From the NCBI RefSeq assembly GCF_020526085.1, contig NZ_CP084874.1:5146001-5210000 (forward strand): DNA of 64,000 bases, given 5' to 3'. This document shows positions 1 through 9,291 of the stretch, in pieces. The DNA is from Klebsiella africana. GTDB lineage: Bacteria > Pseudomonadota > Gammaproteobacteria > Enterobacterales > Enterobacteriaceae. Made by a program: the position numbers and the translations under genes. The notes beneath the pieces are model-generated. The model searched no databases. It was given only the letters and a program-made list of their open reading frames with translations, and had not been told where the DNA came from. The stretch's first letter is position 1. Every line of letters starts with the position of its first letter.

Positions 1-37
1 CGAGGCCGCAGCCACATACGCATAAAATTTTCAGCAT
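1..37 (-). CDS. PTS enzyme IIB component, 5' end only (partial)
   Basis: Only the first twelve codons lie in the window, reading MLKILCVCGCGL. A short hydrophobic beta-strand followed by a Cys in a C-G-x-G loop is typical of the phospho-cysteine loop of PTS IIB subunits of the ascorbate/lactose-like type. It starts 11 bases after the stop of the PFK-like gene, with a GAGGAG ribosome binding site that overlaps that stop, so the two genes are almost certainly one operon. The substrate cannot be told from this fragment. The family call rests on very little sequence and needs the neighbouring contig. Confidence 0.55.
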   Translation of the reverse strand, partial: MLKILCVCGCGL

Positions 38-48
38 GGAGGGTCTCC

Positions 49-1029
49 TCAAATAATATTGAGTTGCTTGGCAAGTTTATAATGATGTCCTTCAGTATCG
101 ACCAGACGTTTTTTCATACTGACTAAATCAATCGGAATAGGTTTGTTACTGGAATTAATTATTATGGCTTTATTTTTCATACCTGACTGAATACAGCGAA
201 CCACTTCACTGGCCATAATCGTGCCCTGATAAATCTCTTCACAGGTTGGATCACCGCTGCGTAAACCATAGCCGACGATCGTTTTACGGATACGGACGCC
301 AATTTGTGGTTCCAGCTGTTTGATCATGGTATCAATCGCCCCCTGAAAGCCGGGAGAGTACTCTTTGGTATAGCCTTCTGAGCAGAGGATAACGACGCTA
401 TTCTGCGTACTCAGCTTCCGGGTAATCCGTTCCGCGAGCACGGCCAACGGCATCTGTGCCTCCGGGATCAGGGCAATATCCGCATTACATTTAATGGCAG
501 ACTGCAATGTTAGTTCTCCACAATAGCCTCCTAATATCTCAACCATAAAAACCCGACCGGGCAGCGCTCTTCCGGTATTTCTTAAACGAGAGACTTCTTT
601 AATAATTTGCTCACAGGCCGTGGAAAAACCAATCGTATAATCACTGCCATACACATCATTATCGATAGTCATTCCCACACCAAAGCAATTAATCTCAAAT
701 TCACTAAGGGTATTCAGAAACTGCAGGCTGCCATCCCCCCCGGCCATAATGAGCACATCAATACGCAGAGATTTAAGTTTTTTAGCAATGCTTTCATATT
801 CACTGCGCTGCAGTTTGCGACTGGTTCGCCCCGAGGTAATGATCGGCACTGCGGTAATTGAATAATCAACCAGATCGCGCCACGCCATATCCTGATGACT
901 TTTCTCCAGTAGCCCTGGAATACCGCCATTAAACAGCGTGATATCGGCATTAGCCTGCCTGGCTATCTGGAATATAAAATTATTCATTCCCGAAACATCC
1001 CCGCCGCTAATAACGATGCCAATTTTCAT
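49..1029 (-). CDS. 6-phosphofructokinase-like sugar-phosphate kinase
   Basis: A 326-residue protein of the ATP-PFK fold. It has the N-terminal SGGDVSGMN nucleotide loop (8-16), GGDGS (97-101; Gly as in ATP-dependent, not PPi-dependent, enzymes) and the catalytic TIDND (121-125). The start is set by a GAGGA site upstream of the ATG; an upstream in-frame extension of 24 codons is less likely. It differs from housekeeping PfkA at sugar-phosphate contacts: the MGR motif is LGG (166-168), and the YDR element after the RGG-like loop is replaced. With a PTS IIB gene directly downstream, the likely role is phosphorylating an imported sugar phosphate to a bisphosphate, perhaps not fructose-6-phosphate. 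The substrate is inference. Confidence 0.75.
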   Translation of the reverse strand: MKIGIVISGGDVSGMNNFIFQIARQANADITLFNGGIPGLLEKSHQDMAWRDLVDYSITAVPIITSGRTSRKLQRSEYESIAKKLKSLRIDVLIMAGGDGSLQFLNTLSEFEINCFGVGMTIDNDVYGSDYTIGFSTACEQIIKEVSRLRNTGRALPGRVFMVEILGGYCGELTLQSAIKCNADIALIPEAQMPLAVLAERITRKLSTQNSVVILCSEGYTKEYSPGFQGAIDTMIKQLEPQIGVRIRKTIVGYGLRSGDPTCEEIYQGTIMASEVVRCIQSGMKNKAIIINSSNKPIPIDLVSMKKRLVDTEGHHYKLAKQLNII

Positions 1030-1086
1030 GACGCTTCCTCGCTCATTTGCCTGACGACATTTTTCCCTGAGTACAAGCCTTCTATT

Positions 1087-1176
1087 TGCAATGAAGATCA
1101 CATAATGCGTATTAAATTACGTTCATGAATAGTTGACAGGTACGGCGAAACACCTATTTCTGTGATACACATCCCA
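1087..1176 (-). promoter_or_regulatory. Possible CRP sites upstream of the PFK/PTS operon
   Basis: Two partial matches to the CRP half-site pair TGTGA-N6-TCACA lie upstream of the PFK-like gene: TGTGA-N6-TCCCA at 1161-1176 and TGCAA-N6-TCACA at 1087-1102. Catabolite control would suit a PTS sugar operon. No convincing -35/-10 pair was found, so this is a weak call. The rest of the 1030-1431 gap shows no gene. Confidence 0.3.
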
Positions 1177-1394
1177 TTTAAAGAGAGTGATCTCCATCGC
1201 TTTCTGTTTTTAATATCTTTAAATTTCATGGCGTTAAAAAATCGAGATATTCAGGCGTGTTGACCTTTCCTTTGCCATAAAAAGGAGGATTTAAGAAAAG
1301 AACGGAAACGTGATTAGTGCCACATTTTTTTCGTAGCAGAGGAAAATATTGGCAAATTTCGCAGAGGCGGGAAGCGGAAAACGAAAACAAAAAA

Positions 1395-1415
1395 AGCGCC
1401 CTGAGGCGCTCTTTC
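1395..1415 (-). terminator. Rho-independent terminator of the DUF1471 gene
   Basis: A six-base stem AGCGCC/GGCGCT at 1395-1410 is followed, on the minus strand, by a run of T residues (A run at 1388-1395 on the plus strand). It lies about 20 bases past the stop of the small DUF1471 gene and fits a simple intrinsic terminator. Confidence 0.75.
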
Positions 1416-1431
1416 GACAGTCGCTTTACGC

Positions 1432-1644
1432 TTATTTGTTCAGTTCGGCAGTCATATGCACGCGGTTGCCGGTAAACGCTTCGGTGATTTTGTAAGACGA
1501 AGCGCCGGCAGCCTGCGCCTGTGCGGCGATTTTCGCTTCCGCGCCGTCCATTGTGGAGGCGGTTGCGGTCACGGTTTCAGCAGCGAAGGAAGCGAAAGAG
1601 GCGGCCATAGCGATTACTGCGACAAAATTTTTGATGCTTTTCAT
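1432..1644 (-). CDS. Small secreted DUF1471 (YhcN/BhsA-like) protein
   Basis: A 70-residue protein with an N-terminal signal peptide (MKSIKNFVAVIAMAASFASFA, cut after about residue 21) and a single mature domain rich in Ala and Gln. This is the shape of the enterobacterial DUF1471 family (BhsA, McbA, YhcN), periplasmic or outer-membrane-associated stress and biofilm proteins. The family identity is recognised by pattern only. The ATG at 1644 is preferred over an upstream start because it opens the signal peptide and has GAAAGGG upstream. It stands alone between the PFK operon and fdhD, with its own terminator. No specific function can be assigned. Confidence 0.75.
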   Translation of the reverse strand: MKSIKNFVAVIAMAASFASFAAETVTATASTMDGAEAKIAAQAQAAGASSYKITEAFTGNRVHMTAELNK

Positions 1645-1772
1645 GATATAAACCCTTTCATTTAGTTGTTTAGATAAGGCGCTGTGCCTTGATGTGTTAA
1701 ATAGTAGCCCGCACATCGCTAAACAAAAAGCGGAAGGATTTGCTGTCATTGTTCAAATTTATTGACCAATAT

Positions 1773-2609
1773 TTAACCCGCAATTAAACGCTGCGGATGG
1801 GTGTAAACTGTCGCCCTGCCCGGCTTGCAAAAGCCCACCAGCGTCAGATTGCAGCGCTCGGCAACTTCCACCGCCAAGGTAGTGGCCGCCGAGACCGCGA
1901 ACAGGATCTCGACGCCGCACATCGCCGCCTTCTGCACCATTTCATAACTGGCGCGGCTGGAGACCAGCGCGGCGCCATGCTGCCACCCCTCGCCGACTTC
2001 CGCCCGCCGGCCCAGCAATTTATCCAGGGCGACATGCCGGCCAACGTCTTCAACCCCCCCCGCCAGTTCGCCCGTCAACCGGACCCACGCGGCCGCGTGA
2101 GTACAGCCGGTGAGCCGGCCAACCGGTTGAAAGTCGTTAAGATGCGCCAGGGCCTGGTCGAGATTGGCTAAATCGAACGACTGAGTGAACGGCAGCGGCT
2201 GGACCGGCTTACCAATATCATTGAGCTGCTCGACGCCACATACGCCGCAGCCGGTGCGTCCGGCCAGCGCGCGACGCCGGGCTTTGAGGCCCATAAAACG
2301 CCGGCTGGAGAGCTCAATCTGCACCTCAAGGCCGTTGCACACCGCTACCACGTCCATGCCGAAGATCTCCCGCCGGTGCTCGATAATCCCTTCGGATAAG
2401 GAAAAGCCGACGGCGAATTGCTCCAGATCTTTCGGGGAGGCCATCATCACCACATGGGAGATACCGTTGTAGACCAGCGCGACAGGCACCTCTTCCGCTA
2501 ACTCATCTGGCTGAGGGTGTTGCAGATCCTTGCGCTTCCAGAGGGAGACCTGGCGATATCCTGTGACATTCGTCACATTTTCGATTTGTTCGAGAGGCTT
2601 CTTGTTCAC
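1773..2609 (-). CDS. fdhD: FdhD, sulfur carrier/sulfurtransferase for formate dehydrogenase
   Basis: A 278-residue protein closely matching E. coli FdhD. It passes sulfur from IscS to the molybdenum cofactor, giving the sulfurated Mo-bisMGD that formate dehydrogenases need. The catalytic loop TGCGVCG, with its Cys pair, is present near residues 120-126, as is the conserved segment [15 protein letters not shown]. It begins with GTG. It diverges from fdoG across about 155 bases, the standard arrangement in which the maturation factor sits back to back with its client operon. Confidence 0.97.
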   Translation of the reverse strand: MNKKPLEQIENVTNVTGYRQVSLWKRKDLQHPQPDELAEEVPVALVYNGISHVVMMASPKDLEQFAVGFSLSEGIIEHRREIFGMDVVAVCNGLEVQIELSSRRFMGLKARRRALAGRTGCGVCGVEQLNDIGKPVQPLPFTQSFDLANLDQALAHLNDFQPVGRLTGCTHAAAWVRLTGELAGGVEDVGRHVALDKLLGRRAEVGEGWQHGAALVSSRASYEMVQKAAMCGVEILFAVSAATTLAVEVAERCNLTLVGFCKPGRATVYTHPQRLIAG

Positions 2610-2765
2610 TTTGCTTTAACCGTATTGGAACAGGCATACACACAATGTGGTATTCTGTTTTTATCCCTTCAGGAATGAGGGAAATTTGCCCTAATTCTGA
2701 ACCTTTGCGGCCTTCACCGCAAAGCAAATAACTACATGTGACAATGTCGAAACAAGGAGCGAACC

Positions 2766-5700
2766 ATGCAGGTCAGCAGAAGGCAGTTCTTTAAGATCTG
2801 CGCTGGCGGTATGGCGGGAACCACGGCAGCAGCGCTGGGCTTTGCCCCGGCAACTGCGCTCGCGGAGACACGGCAGTACAAATTGCTGCGCACGCGCGAA
2901 ACCCGTAACACCTGCACATACTGTTCTGTCGGCTGTGGGCTGTTGATGTATAGCCTCGGCGACGGCGCGAAAAACGCCAAAGCATCCATTTTCCATATCG
3001 AAGGCGATCCGGATCATCCGGTCAACCGTGGTGCGCTCTGTCCGAAAGGGGCTGGTCTGGTGGACTTTATCCATTCTGAAAGCCGCCTGAAATTCCCGGA
3101 ATATCGCGCGCCAGGCTCCGATAAATGGCAGCAAATCAGTTGGGACGAAGCATTCGATCGCATCGCGAAGCTGATGAAAGAGGACCGCGACGCCAACTTT
3201 ATCGCGCAAAACGACGCCGGCACCACCGTCAACCGCTGGTTGACTACCGGGATGCTGTGCGCCTCCGCCTCCAGTAACGAAACCGGCTATTTAACGCAAA
3301 AATTCACCCGCGCCCTCGGGATGCTGGCGGTGGATAACCAGGCGCGCGTCTGACACGGACCAACGGTAGCAAGTCTTGCTCCAACATTTGGTCGCGGTGC
3401 GATGACCAACCACTGGGTGGATATTAAGAACGCCAACCTGATCGTAGTGATGGGCGGTAACGCCGCTGAAGCGCATCCGGTGGGATTCCGCTGGGCGATG
3501 GAAGCCAAAATCCATAACGGTGCCAAACTCATCGTTATCGATCCGCGCTTCACGCGTACAGCGTCGGTGGCTGATTTCTATACCCCGATTCGTTCCGGTA
3601 CCGACATTACCTTCCTGTCGGGCGTGATCCTGTATCTGCTGAATAACGAAAAATTCAACCGTGAATACACCGAAGCCTACACCAACGCCAGCCTGATCGT
3701 GCGTGAGGACTATAGCTTCGACGACGGGCTGTTCAGCGGCTATAACGCAGAAAAACGTCAGTACGACAAAACCAGCTGGAACTATGAGCTGGACGAAAAC
3801 GGCTTCGCCAAACGCGATACTACGCTGCAACATCCGCGCTGCGTCTGGAACCTGCTGAAACAGCACGTTTCCCGTTATACCCCGGATGTAGTTGAAAACA
3901 TCTGCGGTACGCCGAAGGCCGACTTCCTCAAAGTCTGTGAATACATTGCTGAAACCAGCGCGCCGGATAAGACCGCGTCGTTCCTGTACGCTCTCGGCTG
4001 GACCCAGCACTCCATCGGTGCGCAGAACATCCGCACCATGGCGATGATCCAGCTGCTGCTGGGCAACATGGGGATGGCGGGCGGCGGCGTCAACGCCCTG
4101 CGCGGTCACTCCAACATCCAGGGTCTGACCGACCTCGGCCTGCTCTCCACCAGCCTGCCGGGCTACATGTCGCTGCCGAACGAAAAACAGGCCGACCTGC
4201 AGACCTACCTGAGCGCCAACACGCCAAAACCGCTGCTGAAAGACCAGGTCAACTACTGGGGCAACTATCCGAAGTTCTTCGTCTCCATGATGAAAGCCTT
4301 CTTCGGCGACAATGCCACCGCGGAAAACAGCTGGGGCTATGACTGGCTGCCGAAGTGGGATAAGAGCTACGACGTTCTGCAGTACTTCGAGATGATGAAT
4401 CAGGGCAAAGTGAATGGCTATATTTGCCAGGGCTTTAACCCGGTCGCCTCGTTCCCGAACAAAAACAAGGTTGTCGCTTCCCTGTCGAAACTGAAGTTCC
4501 TTGTGACCATCGACCCGCTCAACACCGAAACGTCCACCTTCTGGCAAAACCACGGTGAGTCGAACGATGTCGATCCGGCGAAAATCCAGACCGAAGTGTT
4601 CCGTCTGCCGTCCACCTGCTTCGCCGAAGAGAATGGGTCTATCGTCAACTCCGGCCGCTGGCTGCAGTGGCACTGGAAAGGCGCGGACGCCCCGGGGATC
4701 GCTGTCACCGATGGTGAAATCCTCGCCGGTATCTTTACGCGCCTGCGTAAGATGTATGCCGAAGAGGGTGGCCCGGCGCCGGAGCCGGTGCTCAACATGA
4801 CGTGGAACTACTCCACGCCACACGAGCCGGCATCGGAAGAAGTGGCGATGGAGAGCAACGGTAAAGCGCTGGCGGATATTACCGACCCGGCGACCGGCGC
4901 GGTGATCGTCAAGAAAGGCCAACAGCTGAGCTCCTTCGCACAGCTACGCGACGACGGCACAACCTCCAGCGGCTGCTGGATCTTCGCCGGAAGCTGGACG
5001 CCGGAAGGCAACCAGATGGCGCGCCGCGATAACGCCGATCCATCCGGTCTCGGCAACACGCTGGGCTGGGCCTGGGCCTGGCCGCTCAACCGCCGCATCC
5101 TGTATAACCGCGCCTCCGCGGACCCGCAGGGTAAACCGTGGGATCCGAAGCGTCAGTTGCTGAAATGGGACGGCGCCAAATGGGGCGGCGTGGATATTCC
5201 GGACTACAGCGCCGCCGCGCCTGGCAGCGACGTCGGTCCGTTTATCATGCAGCCGGAAGGGATGGGCCGTCTGTTCGCTATCGACAAGATGGCGGAAGGA
5301 CCGTTCCCGGAACACTACGAGCCGTTTGAAACGCCGCTCGGAACCAACCCGCTGCATCCGAACGTGGTCTCTAACCCGGCCGCTCGCGTCTTCAAAGGCG
5401 ATCTCGAGCAGATGGGTAAGGCCGAGAAGTTCCCGTACGTCGGCACCACTTACCGTCTGACCGAGCACTTCCACTATTGGACCAAGCATGCGCTGCTCAA
5501 CGCTATCGCACAGCCGGAACAGTTTGTGGAGATCGGGGAAAAACTGGCGAATAAGCTCGGCATCGGTCACGGCGATACCGTGAAAGTTTCCTCCAACCGC
5601 GGCTATATCAAAGCCAAGGCAGTGGTGACCAAGCGTATTCGCACGCTGAAAGTTGACGGTAAGGATATCGATACCATCGGCATTCCTATTCACTGGGGCT

Positions 5701-5816
5701 ATGAGGGCGTGGCGAAAAAAGGCTTTATTGCCAACACCCTGACGCCGTTCGTCGGTGATGCGAACACGCAGACGCCGGAGTTCAAAGCTTTCCTCGTGAA
5801 CGTGGAAAAGGTGTAA
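2766..5816 (+). CDS. fdoG: Formate dehydrogenase-O major (alpha) subunit, selenoprotein
   Basis: A 1016-residue Mo-bisMGD catalytic subunit that oxidises formate in the periplasm. The reading frame crosses an in-frame TGA at 3351-3353 that encodes selenocysteine 196 (QARV-Sec-HGPT), the Mo ligand. Naive ORF calling splits the gene here. The N-terminus carries a twin-arginine signal (SRRQFFK, then a hydrophobic stretch to about residue 33), followed by a CxxCxxxC [4Fe-4S] motif near residues 50-57. The ribosome site AAGGAG precedes the ATG. It is the first gene of fdoGHI-fdhE; fdoH starts 12 bases downstream. Length and sequence match E. coli FdoG throughout, with no sign of decay. Confidence 0.97.
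3351..3390 (+). promoter_or_regulatory. Bacterial SECIS element within fdoG
   Basis: Directly after the TGA codon lies a hairpin at 3365-3382. The stem GG-(T bulge)-AGCA pairs with TGCT-CC, and the apical loop contains GTC closed by an A-T pair. The bulged U and the GU in the loop, at this distance from UGA, are the features SelB recognises in E. coli fdhF and fdnG. This supports reading the TGA as selenocysteine rather than a stop. Confidence 0.85.
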
Positions 5817-5828
5817 CGGAGACGACTT

Positions 5829-6731
5829 ATGGCTTATCAATCGCAAGATATTATTCGTCGTTCCGCGACTAACGGTTTCACCCCCGCGCCTCAGGCGCGG
5901 GACCACCAGCAGGAGGTGGCGAAGCTTATCGACGTCACCACCTGTATCGGCTGCAAAGCCTGTCAGGTGGCCTGCTCCGAATGGAACGATATTCGTGATG
6001 AAGTCGGTCACAACGTCGGGGTGTATGACAACCCGGCGGACCTGACCGCCAAGTCATGGACGGTGATGCGCTTCTCGGAAGTGGAACAAAACGACAAGCT
6101 GGAATGGCTCATCCGCAAGGATGGCTGCATGCACTGCGCGGACCCAGGCTGCCTGAAGGCCTGCCCGTCAGAAGGCGCGATCATTCAGTACGCCAACGGC
6201 ATCGTCGACTTCCAGTCCGAGCAGTGCATCGGCTGCGGCTACTGTATCGCTGGCTGTCCGTTCGATGTGCCGCGTCTGAACCCGGAAGACAACCGTGTCT
6301 ACAAATGTACCCTGTGCGTAGACCGCGTCACCGTCGGCCAGGAACCAGCCTGCGTGAAAACCTGTCCGACCGGCGCAATCCACTTTGGCTCCAAAGAGGA
6401 TATGAAAACGCTGGCCGGCGAACGCGTGGCTGAGCTGAAAACCCGCGGTTATGACAATGCGGGCCTGTACGATCCGGCCGGTGTCGGCGGCACCCACGTC
6501 ATGTACGTGTTGCACCACGCCGACAAACCGAATCTATACCATGGCCTGCCGGAGAATCCGGAGATCAGCCAGACCGTCAAGTTCTGGAAAGGCATCTGGA
6601 AACCGCTGGCGGCCGTCGGCTTCGCCGCGACCTTCGCAGCCAGTATCTTCCACTACGTCGGCGTCGGTCCGAACCGCGCGGAAGAGGAAGAGGACAACCT
6701 GCATGAAGAGAAAGACGAGGTGCGCAAATGA
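5829..6731 (+). CDS. fdoH: Formate dehydrogenase-O iron-sulfur (beta) subunit
   Basis: A 300-residue electron-transfer subunit. It carries electrons from FdoG to the cytochrome b subunit through four [4Fe-4S] clusters. The Cys clusters are visible at [31 protein letters not shown] and CTLCVD/CVKTC. A single transmembrane helix near residues 257-277, just after the conserved FWKGIWKPL, anchors the protein in the inner membrane. It lies 12 bases after fdoG and overlaps fdoI by 4 bases (ATGA), so translation is probably coupled. Length equals the E. coli protein. Confidence 0.97.
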   Translation: MAYQSQDIIRRSATNGFTPAPQARDHQQEVAKLIDVTTCIGCKACQVACSEWNDIRDEVGHNVGVYDNPADLTAKSWTVMRFSEVEQNDKLEWLIRKDGCMHCADPGCLKACPSEGAIIQYANGIVDFQSEQCIGCGYCIAGCPFDVPRLNPEDNRVYKCTLCVDRVTVGQEPACVKTCPTGAIHFGSKEDMKTLAGERVAELKTRGYDNAGLYDPAGVGGTHVMYVLHHADKPNLYHGLPENPEISQTVKFWKGIWKPLAAVGFAATFAASIFHYVGVGPNRAEEEEDNLHEEKDEVRK

Positions 6732-7363
6732 AAAGACGTGACACCATCGTGCGCTACACGGCGCCGGAACGCATCAACCACTGGGTCACCGCCTTCTGCT
6801 TCGTCCTGGCGGCGGTGAGCGGGTTAGGCTTTTTCTTCCCGTCCTTTAACTGGCTGATGCATATCCTCGGCACACCGCAGCTGGCGAGAATTCTCCACCC
6901 GTTCGTCGGGGTGGTAATGTTCGCGTCGTTTATCATCATGTTTTTCCGTTACTGGCATCACAACCTAATCAATCGGGATGATATCTTTTGGGCGAAGAAT
7001 ATTCGTAAGATCGTCGTCAACGAGGAGGTGGGCGATACCGGGCGCTATAACTTCGGCCAGAAATGCGTGTTCTGGGCGGCGATTATTTTGCTGGTACTGC
7101 TGCTGGTGAGCGGTGTGATCATCTGGCGTCCGTATTTTGCGCCGGCTTTCTCAATCCCGGTGATCCGATTTGCGCTGATGCTGCATTCATTTGCCGCAGT
7201 GGCGTTAATTGTGGTTATCATGGTGCATATCTACGCCGCCCTCTGGGTGAAAGGCACCATTACCGCGATGGTGGAAGGCTGGGTTACCAAAACGTGGGCG
7301 AAGAAACATCACCCGCGCTGGTACCGAGAGGTCCGCCAGAAACAGGAAAAGTCATCTGAATGA
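6728..7363 (+). CDS. fdoI: Formate dehydrogenase-O cytochrome b556 (gamma) subunit
   Basis: A 211-residue integral membrane subunit that binds two b-type haems and reduces quinone with electrons from formate. Four hydrophobic helices can be read, with candidate haem-ligand His residues in the first ([10 protein letters not shown]) and last ([21 protein letters not shown]) membrane regions. It overlaps fdoH and fdhE by 4 bases at each end (ATGA). The C-terminal tail is basic and cytoplasmic, as in E. coli FdoI. Confidence 0.96.
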   Translation: MKRRDTIVRYTAPERINHWVTAFCFVLAAVSGLGFFFPSFNWLMHILGTPQLARILHPFVGVVMFASFIIMFFRYWHHNLINRDDIFWAKNIRKIVVNEEVGDTGRYNFGQKCVFWAAIILLVLLLVSGVIIWRPYFAPAFSIPVIRFALMLHSFAAVALIVVIMVHIYAALWVKGTITAMVEGWVTKTWAKKHHPRWYREVRQKQEKSSE

Positions 7364-8289
7364 GTATTCGCATAATCCCGCAAGACGAGCTGGGTTCGAG
7401 CGAGAAACGCACGGCGGAAGCAATTCCGCCGTTACTGTTCCCCAGGCTGAAAAATCTGTATAACCGCCGCGCTGAACGCTTGCGCGAGCTGGCCGCTGAT
7501 AACCCGCTGGGCGATTACCTGCGCTTTGCCGCGCTGATTGCCCATGCCCAGGAAGTGGTGCTGTACGACCATCCGCTGCAGATGGATCTCACCGCCCGCA
7601 TTAAAGCGGCCAGCGAACAGGGTAAACCGCCGCTGGATATCCACGTTCTGCCGCGCGACAAGCACTGGCACAAGCTGCTGCACTCGCTGATTGCCGAGCT
7701 GAAGCCGGAGATGAGCGGCCCGGCGCTGGCGGTCATTGAGAATCTGGAAAAAGCCTCTGAGCAGGAGCTGGAGCAGATGGCCAGCGCGCTGTTTGTTTCC
7801 GATTTCGCCTCCGTCAGTAGCGACAAAGCGCCGTTTATCTGGGCCGCGCTGTCGCTCTACTGGGCGCAGATGGCCAGTCTGATCCCAGGAAAAGCGCGCG
7901 CCGAATACGGCGAACAGCGCCAGTTCTGCCCGGTGTGCGGCTCGATGCCGGTCTCCAGCATCGTGCAAATCGGCACCACTCAGGGGCTGCGCTATCTGCA
8001 CTGCAACCTGTGCGAAACTGAGTGGCACGTAGTACGCGTCAAGTGCAGCAACTGTGAACAGAGCCGTGACCTGCACTACTGGTCGCTGGACAACGAGCAG
8101 GCAGCGGTGAAAGCCGAAAGCTGTGGCGATTGCGGAACCTACCTGAAGATTATGTATCAGGAGAAGGATCCGAAAGTCGAAGCCGTCGCCGACGATTTGG
8201 CCTCCCTGGTGCTCGACGCCCGCATGGAGCAGGAAGGCTTCGCCAGAAGCTCAATTAACCCGTTCATGTTCCCCGGCGAAGGGGAGTAA
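7360..8289 (+). CDS. fdhE: FdhE, formate dehydrogenase accessory protein
   Basis: A 309-residue cytoplasmic chaperone needed for formation of respiratory formate dehydrogenases. It binds iron through rubredoxin-like Cys pairs. Four CxxC motifs are present in the C-terminal half: CPVC, CNLC, CSNC and CGDC. The N-terminal half is helical and has no metal motif. It starts inside the end of fdoI (4-base overlap), which ties maturation to synthesis of the enzyme, and it is the last gene of the operon. Confidence 0.96.
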   Translation: MSIRIIPQDELGSSEKRTAEAIPPLLFPRLKNLYNRRAERLRELAADNPLGDYLRFAALIAHAQEVVLYDHPLQMDLTARIKAASEQGKPPLDIHVLPRDKHWHKLLHSLIAELKPEMSGPALAVIENLEKASEQELEQMASALFVSDFASVSSDKAPFIWAALSLYWAQMASLIPGKARAEYGEQRQFCPVCGSMPVSSIVQIGTTQGLRYLHCNLCETEWHVVRVKCSNCEQSRDLHYWSLDNEQAAVKAESCGDCGTYLKIMYQEKDPKVEAVADDLASLVLDARMEQEGFARSSINPFMFPGEGE

Positions 8290-8306
8290 GTTCTGCGGTG
8301 TGATTT

Positions 8307-8332
8307 CGGGCGGCTCTTGTCGCCCGTATTAC
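8307..8332 (+). terminator. Terminator of the fdo operon
   Basis: A perfect stem CGGGCG (8307-8312) / CGCCCG (8321-8326) with an eight-base loop, followed by TATTACTTCTT. It lies 18 bases past the fdhE stop. The T tract is broken, so termination may be moderate. Confidence 0.65.
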
Positions 8333-8373
8333 TTCTTGCGACACGAGCGCGGGCAGGGATTATTCACCCGAGT

Positions 8374-8407
8374 CACTGACTTTTATCAGTGGCCAGCCTT
8401 TGGCTGG
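8374..8407. repeat. Two adjacent small hairpins between fdhE and the toxin gene
   Basis: CACTGA/TCAGTG (8374-8391) is followed at once by CCAGCC-TTT-GGCTGG (8393-8407). Neither has a T tract. They sit in the convergent gap between the fdo operon and the toxin-antitoxin pair and may protect 3' ends or be insertion scars. Confidence 0.35.
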
Positions 8408-8461
8408 AGAGAGTCGTTTCAGACGAGTTTGTCGCTCATTTGTCGTCCTCTGCTACTCGAA

Positions 8462-8845
8462 TTATTCAGGGTGTAGTTCGTACGGCGTGACCACGCCAGG
8501 AATGCCGGCAAAATCCCTCGTATTTCGCGTAATCAGTTCCAGACGATGGAGTTGCGCCGTCGCCAGAATGATGGCATCTGGCAGCTTAAGCTTATACTCC
8601 TGCCGCAGAGCAACGCTTCGCTCTGCAATATCCTGCGAGATGTTGATGATATTAAAAGCGCTTAGCGCCATTCGCGTGCGCTGCTCCTGGTGATATTTTT
8701 TTGCGCCAACCATCACCTCCATCCAGGTAATCAGACTGATCGCATTCTGCGGTGGCCTGGCCTCCAGCGCTTGTTTGGCTTCGCGACGCCCGCTAAATAA
8801 ATCAATAAGAATGTTGGTATCAAAAAGCGCAGATCCGCAGGTCAT
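8462..8845 (-). CDS. vapC: PIN-domain toxin (VapC-type ribonuclease)
   Basis: A 127-residue PIN-domain protein. The four acidic residues that bind Mg2+ in VapC RNases can be placed at D9 (FDTNILIDL), E43 (WMEVMVG), D90 (KLPDAIILATA) and D111 (NTRDF). All are intact, so the toxin looks functional. The start is the ATG at 8845, which shares one base with the antitoxin stop (TAATG); an upstream extension of 20 codons lies inside the antitoxin gene and is rejected. Toxin after antitoxin with coupled translation is the standard layout. The RNA target is unknown. Confidence 0.85.
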   Translation of the reverse strand: MTCGSALFDTNILIDLFSGRREAKQALEARPPQNAISLITWMEVMVGAKKYHQEQRTRMALSAFNIINISQDIAERSVALRQEYKLKLPDAIILATAQLHRLELITRNTRDFAGIPGVVTPYELHPE

Positions 8846-9093
8846 TACCACTCCTTGCGTAGCTGACGTTGATATTCCATGCCATCTTCTTCGCAGTCTT
8901 GCCACAGGCCCAGCGCACTGGAGATGATATCTTTAGCTTGATCTTGTTTCTCCAGATATTGTTCAACCGCTTCACGTAACAGTTCCGCTCGCGGAATGTT
9001 ACGCTGCACTTTAAGGTCATCGAGACGTTGAATGACATCGTCTGATAAATCGAGAAGAATTCTGCCCATATCCCTTTCAGCCATCATGCTCAT
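8845..9093 (-). CDS. Ribbon-helix-helix antitoxin partner of the PIN toxin
   Basis: An 82-residue protein. The first 50 residues ([20 protein letters not shown] and onward) read as a CopG/RHH DNA-binding fold; the acidic, Trp-containing C-terminus ([11 protein letters not shown]) is the probable toxin-binding tail. The ATG at 9093 follows GGAGG at proper spacing. From memory E. coli carries RHH genes (yiiE/yiiF) at the same spot between fdhE and yiiD, so this may be the yiiF counterpart with its toxin still present; that link is unverified. Expected to neutralise the toxin and repress the operon. Confidence 0.8.
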   Translation of the reverse strand: MSMMAERDMGRILLDLSDDVIQRLDDLKVQRNIPRAELLREAVEQYLEKQDQAKDIISSALGLWQDCEEDGMEYQRQLRKEW

Positions 9094-9110
9094 ATATACC
9101 TCCAGTATAT
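9094..9110. promoter_or_regulatory. Inverted repeat over the antitoxin ribosome binding site (candidate operator)
   Basis: ATATAC-CTCCA-GTATAT is a perfect six-base inverted repeat whose spacer is the complement of the GGAG ribosome site. RHH antitoxins usually bind short palindromes at their own promoter, so this is a likely autoregulatory operator. As RNA it could also fold and hide the ribosome site. Confidence 0.5.
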
Positions 9111-9291
9111 CACCAGCGATGAAATTATGAGCAATCTACAGCTTTTGAAATCGGAAACAAAAAGGATTTTGCCAGATAAACGCATTTTTGCGAGCCGCTT
9201 TCCATAATGCACAAGCGATTTTAACAGGCCTGTCTTTTCGCCATAATCCAGGCTATAACACTGGATATTAAAACAGTAAAAGGAACTACAT

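Noticed and set aside
2766..3353. fdoG as a truncated pseudogene ending at TGA
   Set aside because: The TGA aligns with selenocysteine 196, is followed by a SECIS hairpin, and the rest of the protein is intact in the same frame.
3291..4922. 543-codon open frame on the minus strand opposite fdoG
   Set aside because: It mirrors the strongly coding fdoG frame, has low-complexity Arg/His/Val-rich sequence, and resembles no family. A shadow caused by high-GC codon usage.
4944..6011. 355-codon minus-strand frame opposite fdoG/fdoH
   Set aside because: It spans the boundary of two well-supported plus-strand genes and has an unnatural composition; shadow ORF.
8400..8693. 97-codon plus-strand frame opposite the PIN toxin
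   Set aside because: Antisense to a gene with intact catalytic residues; no ribosome site; shadow ORF.
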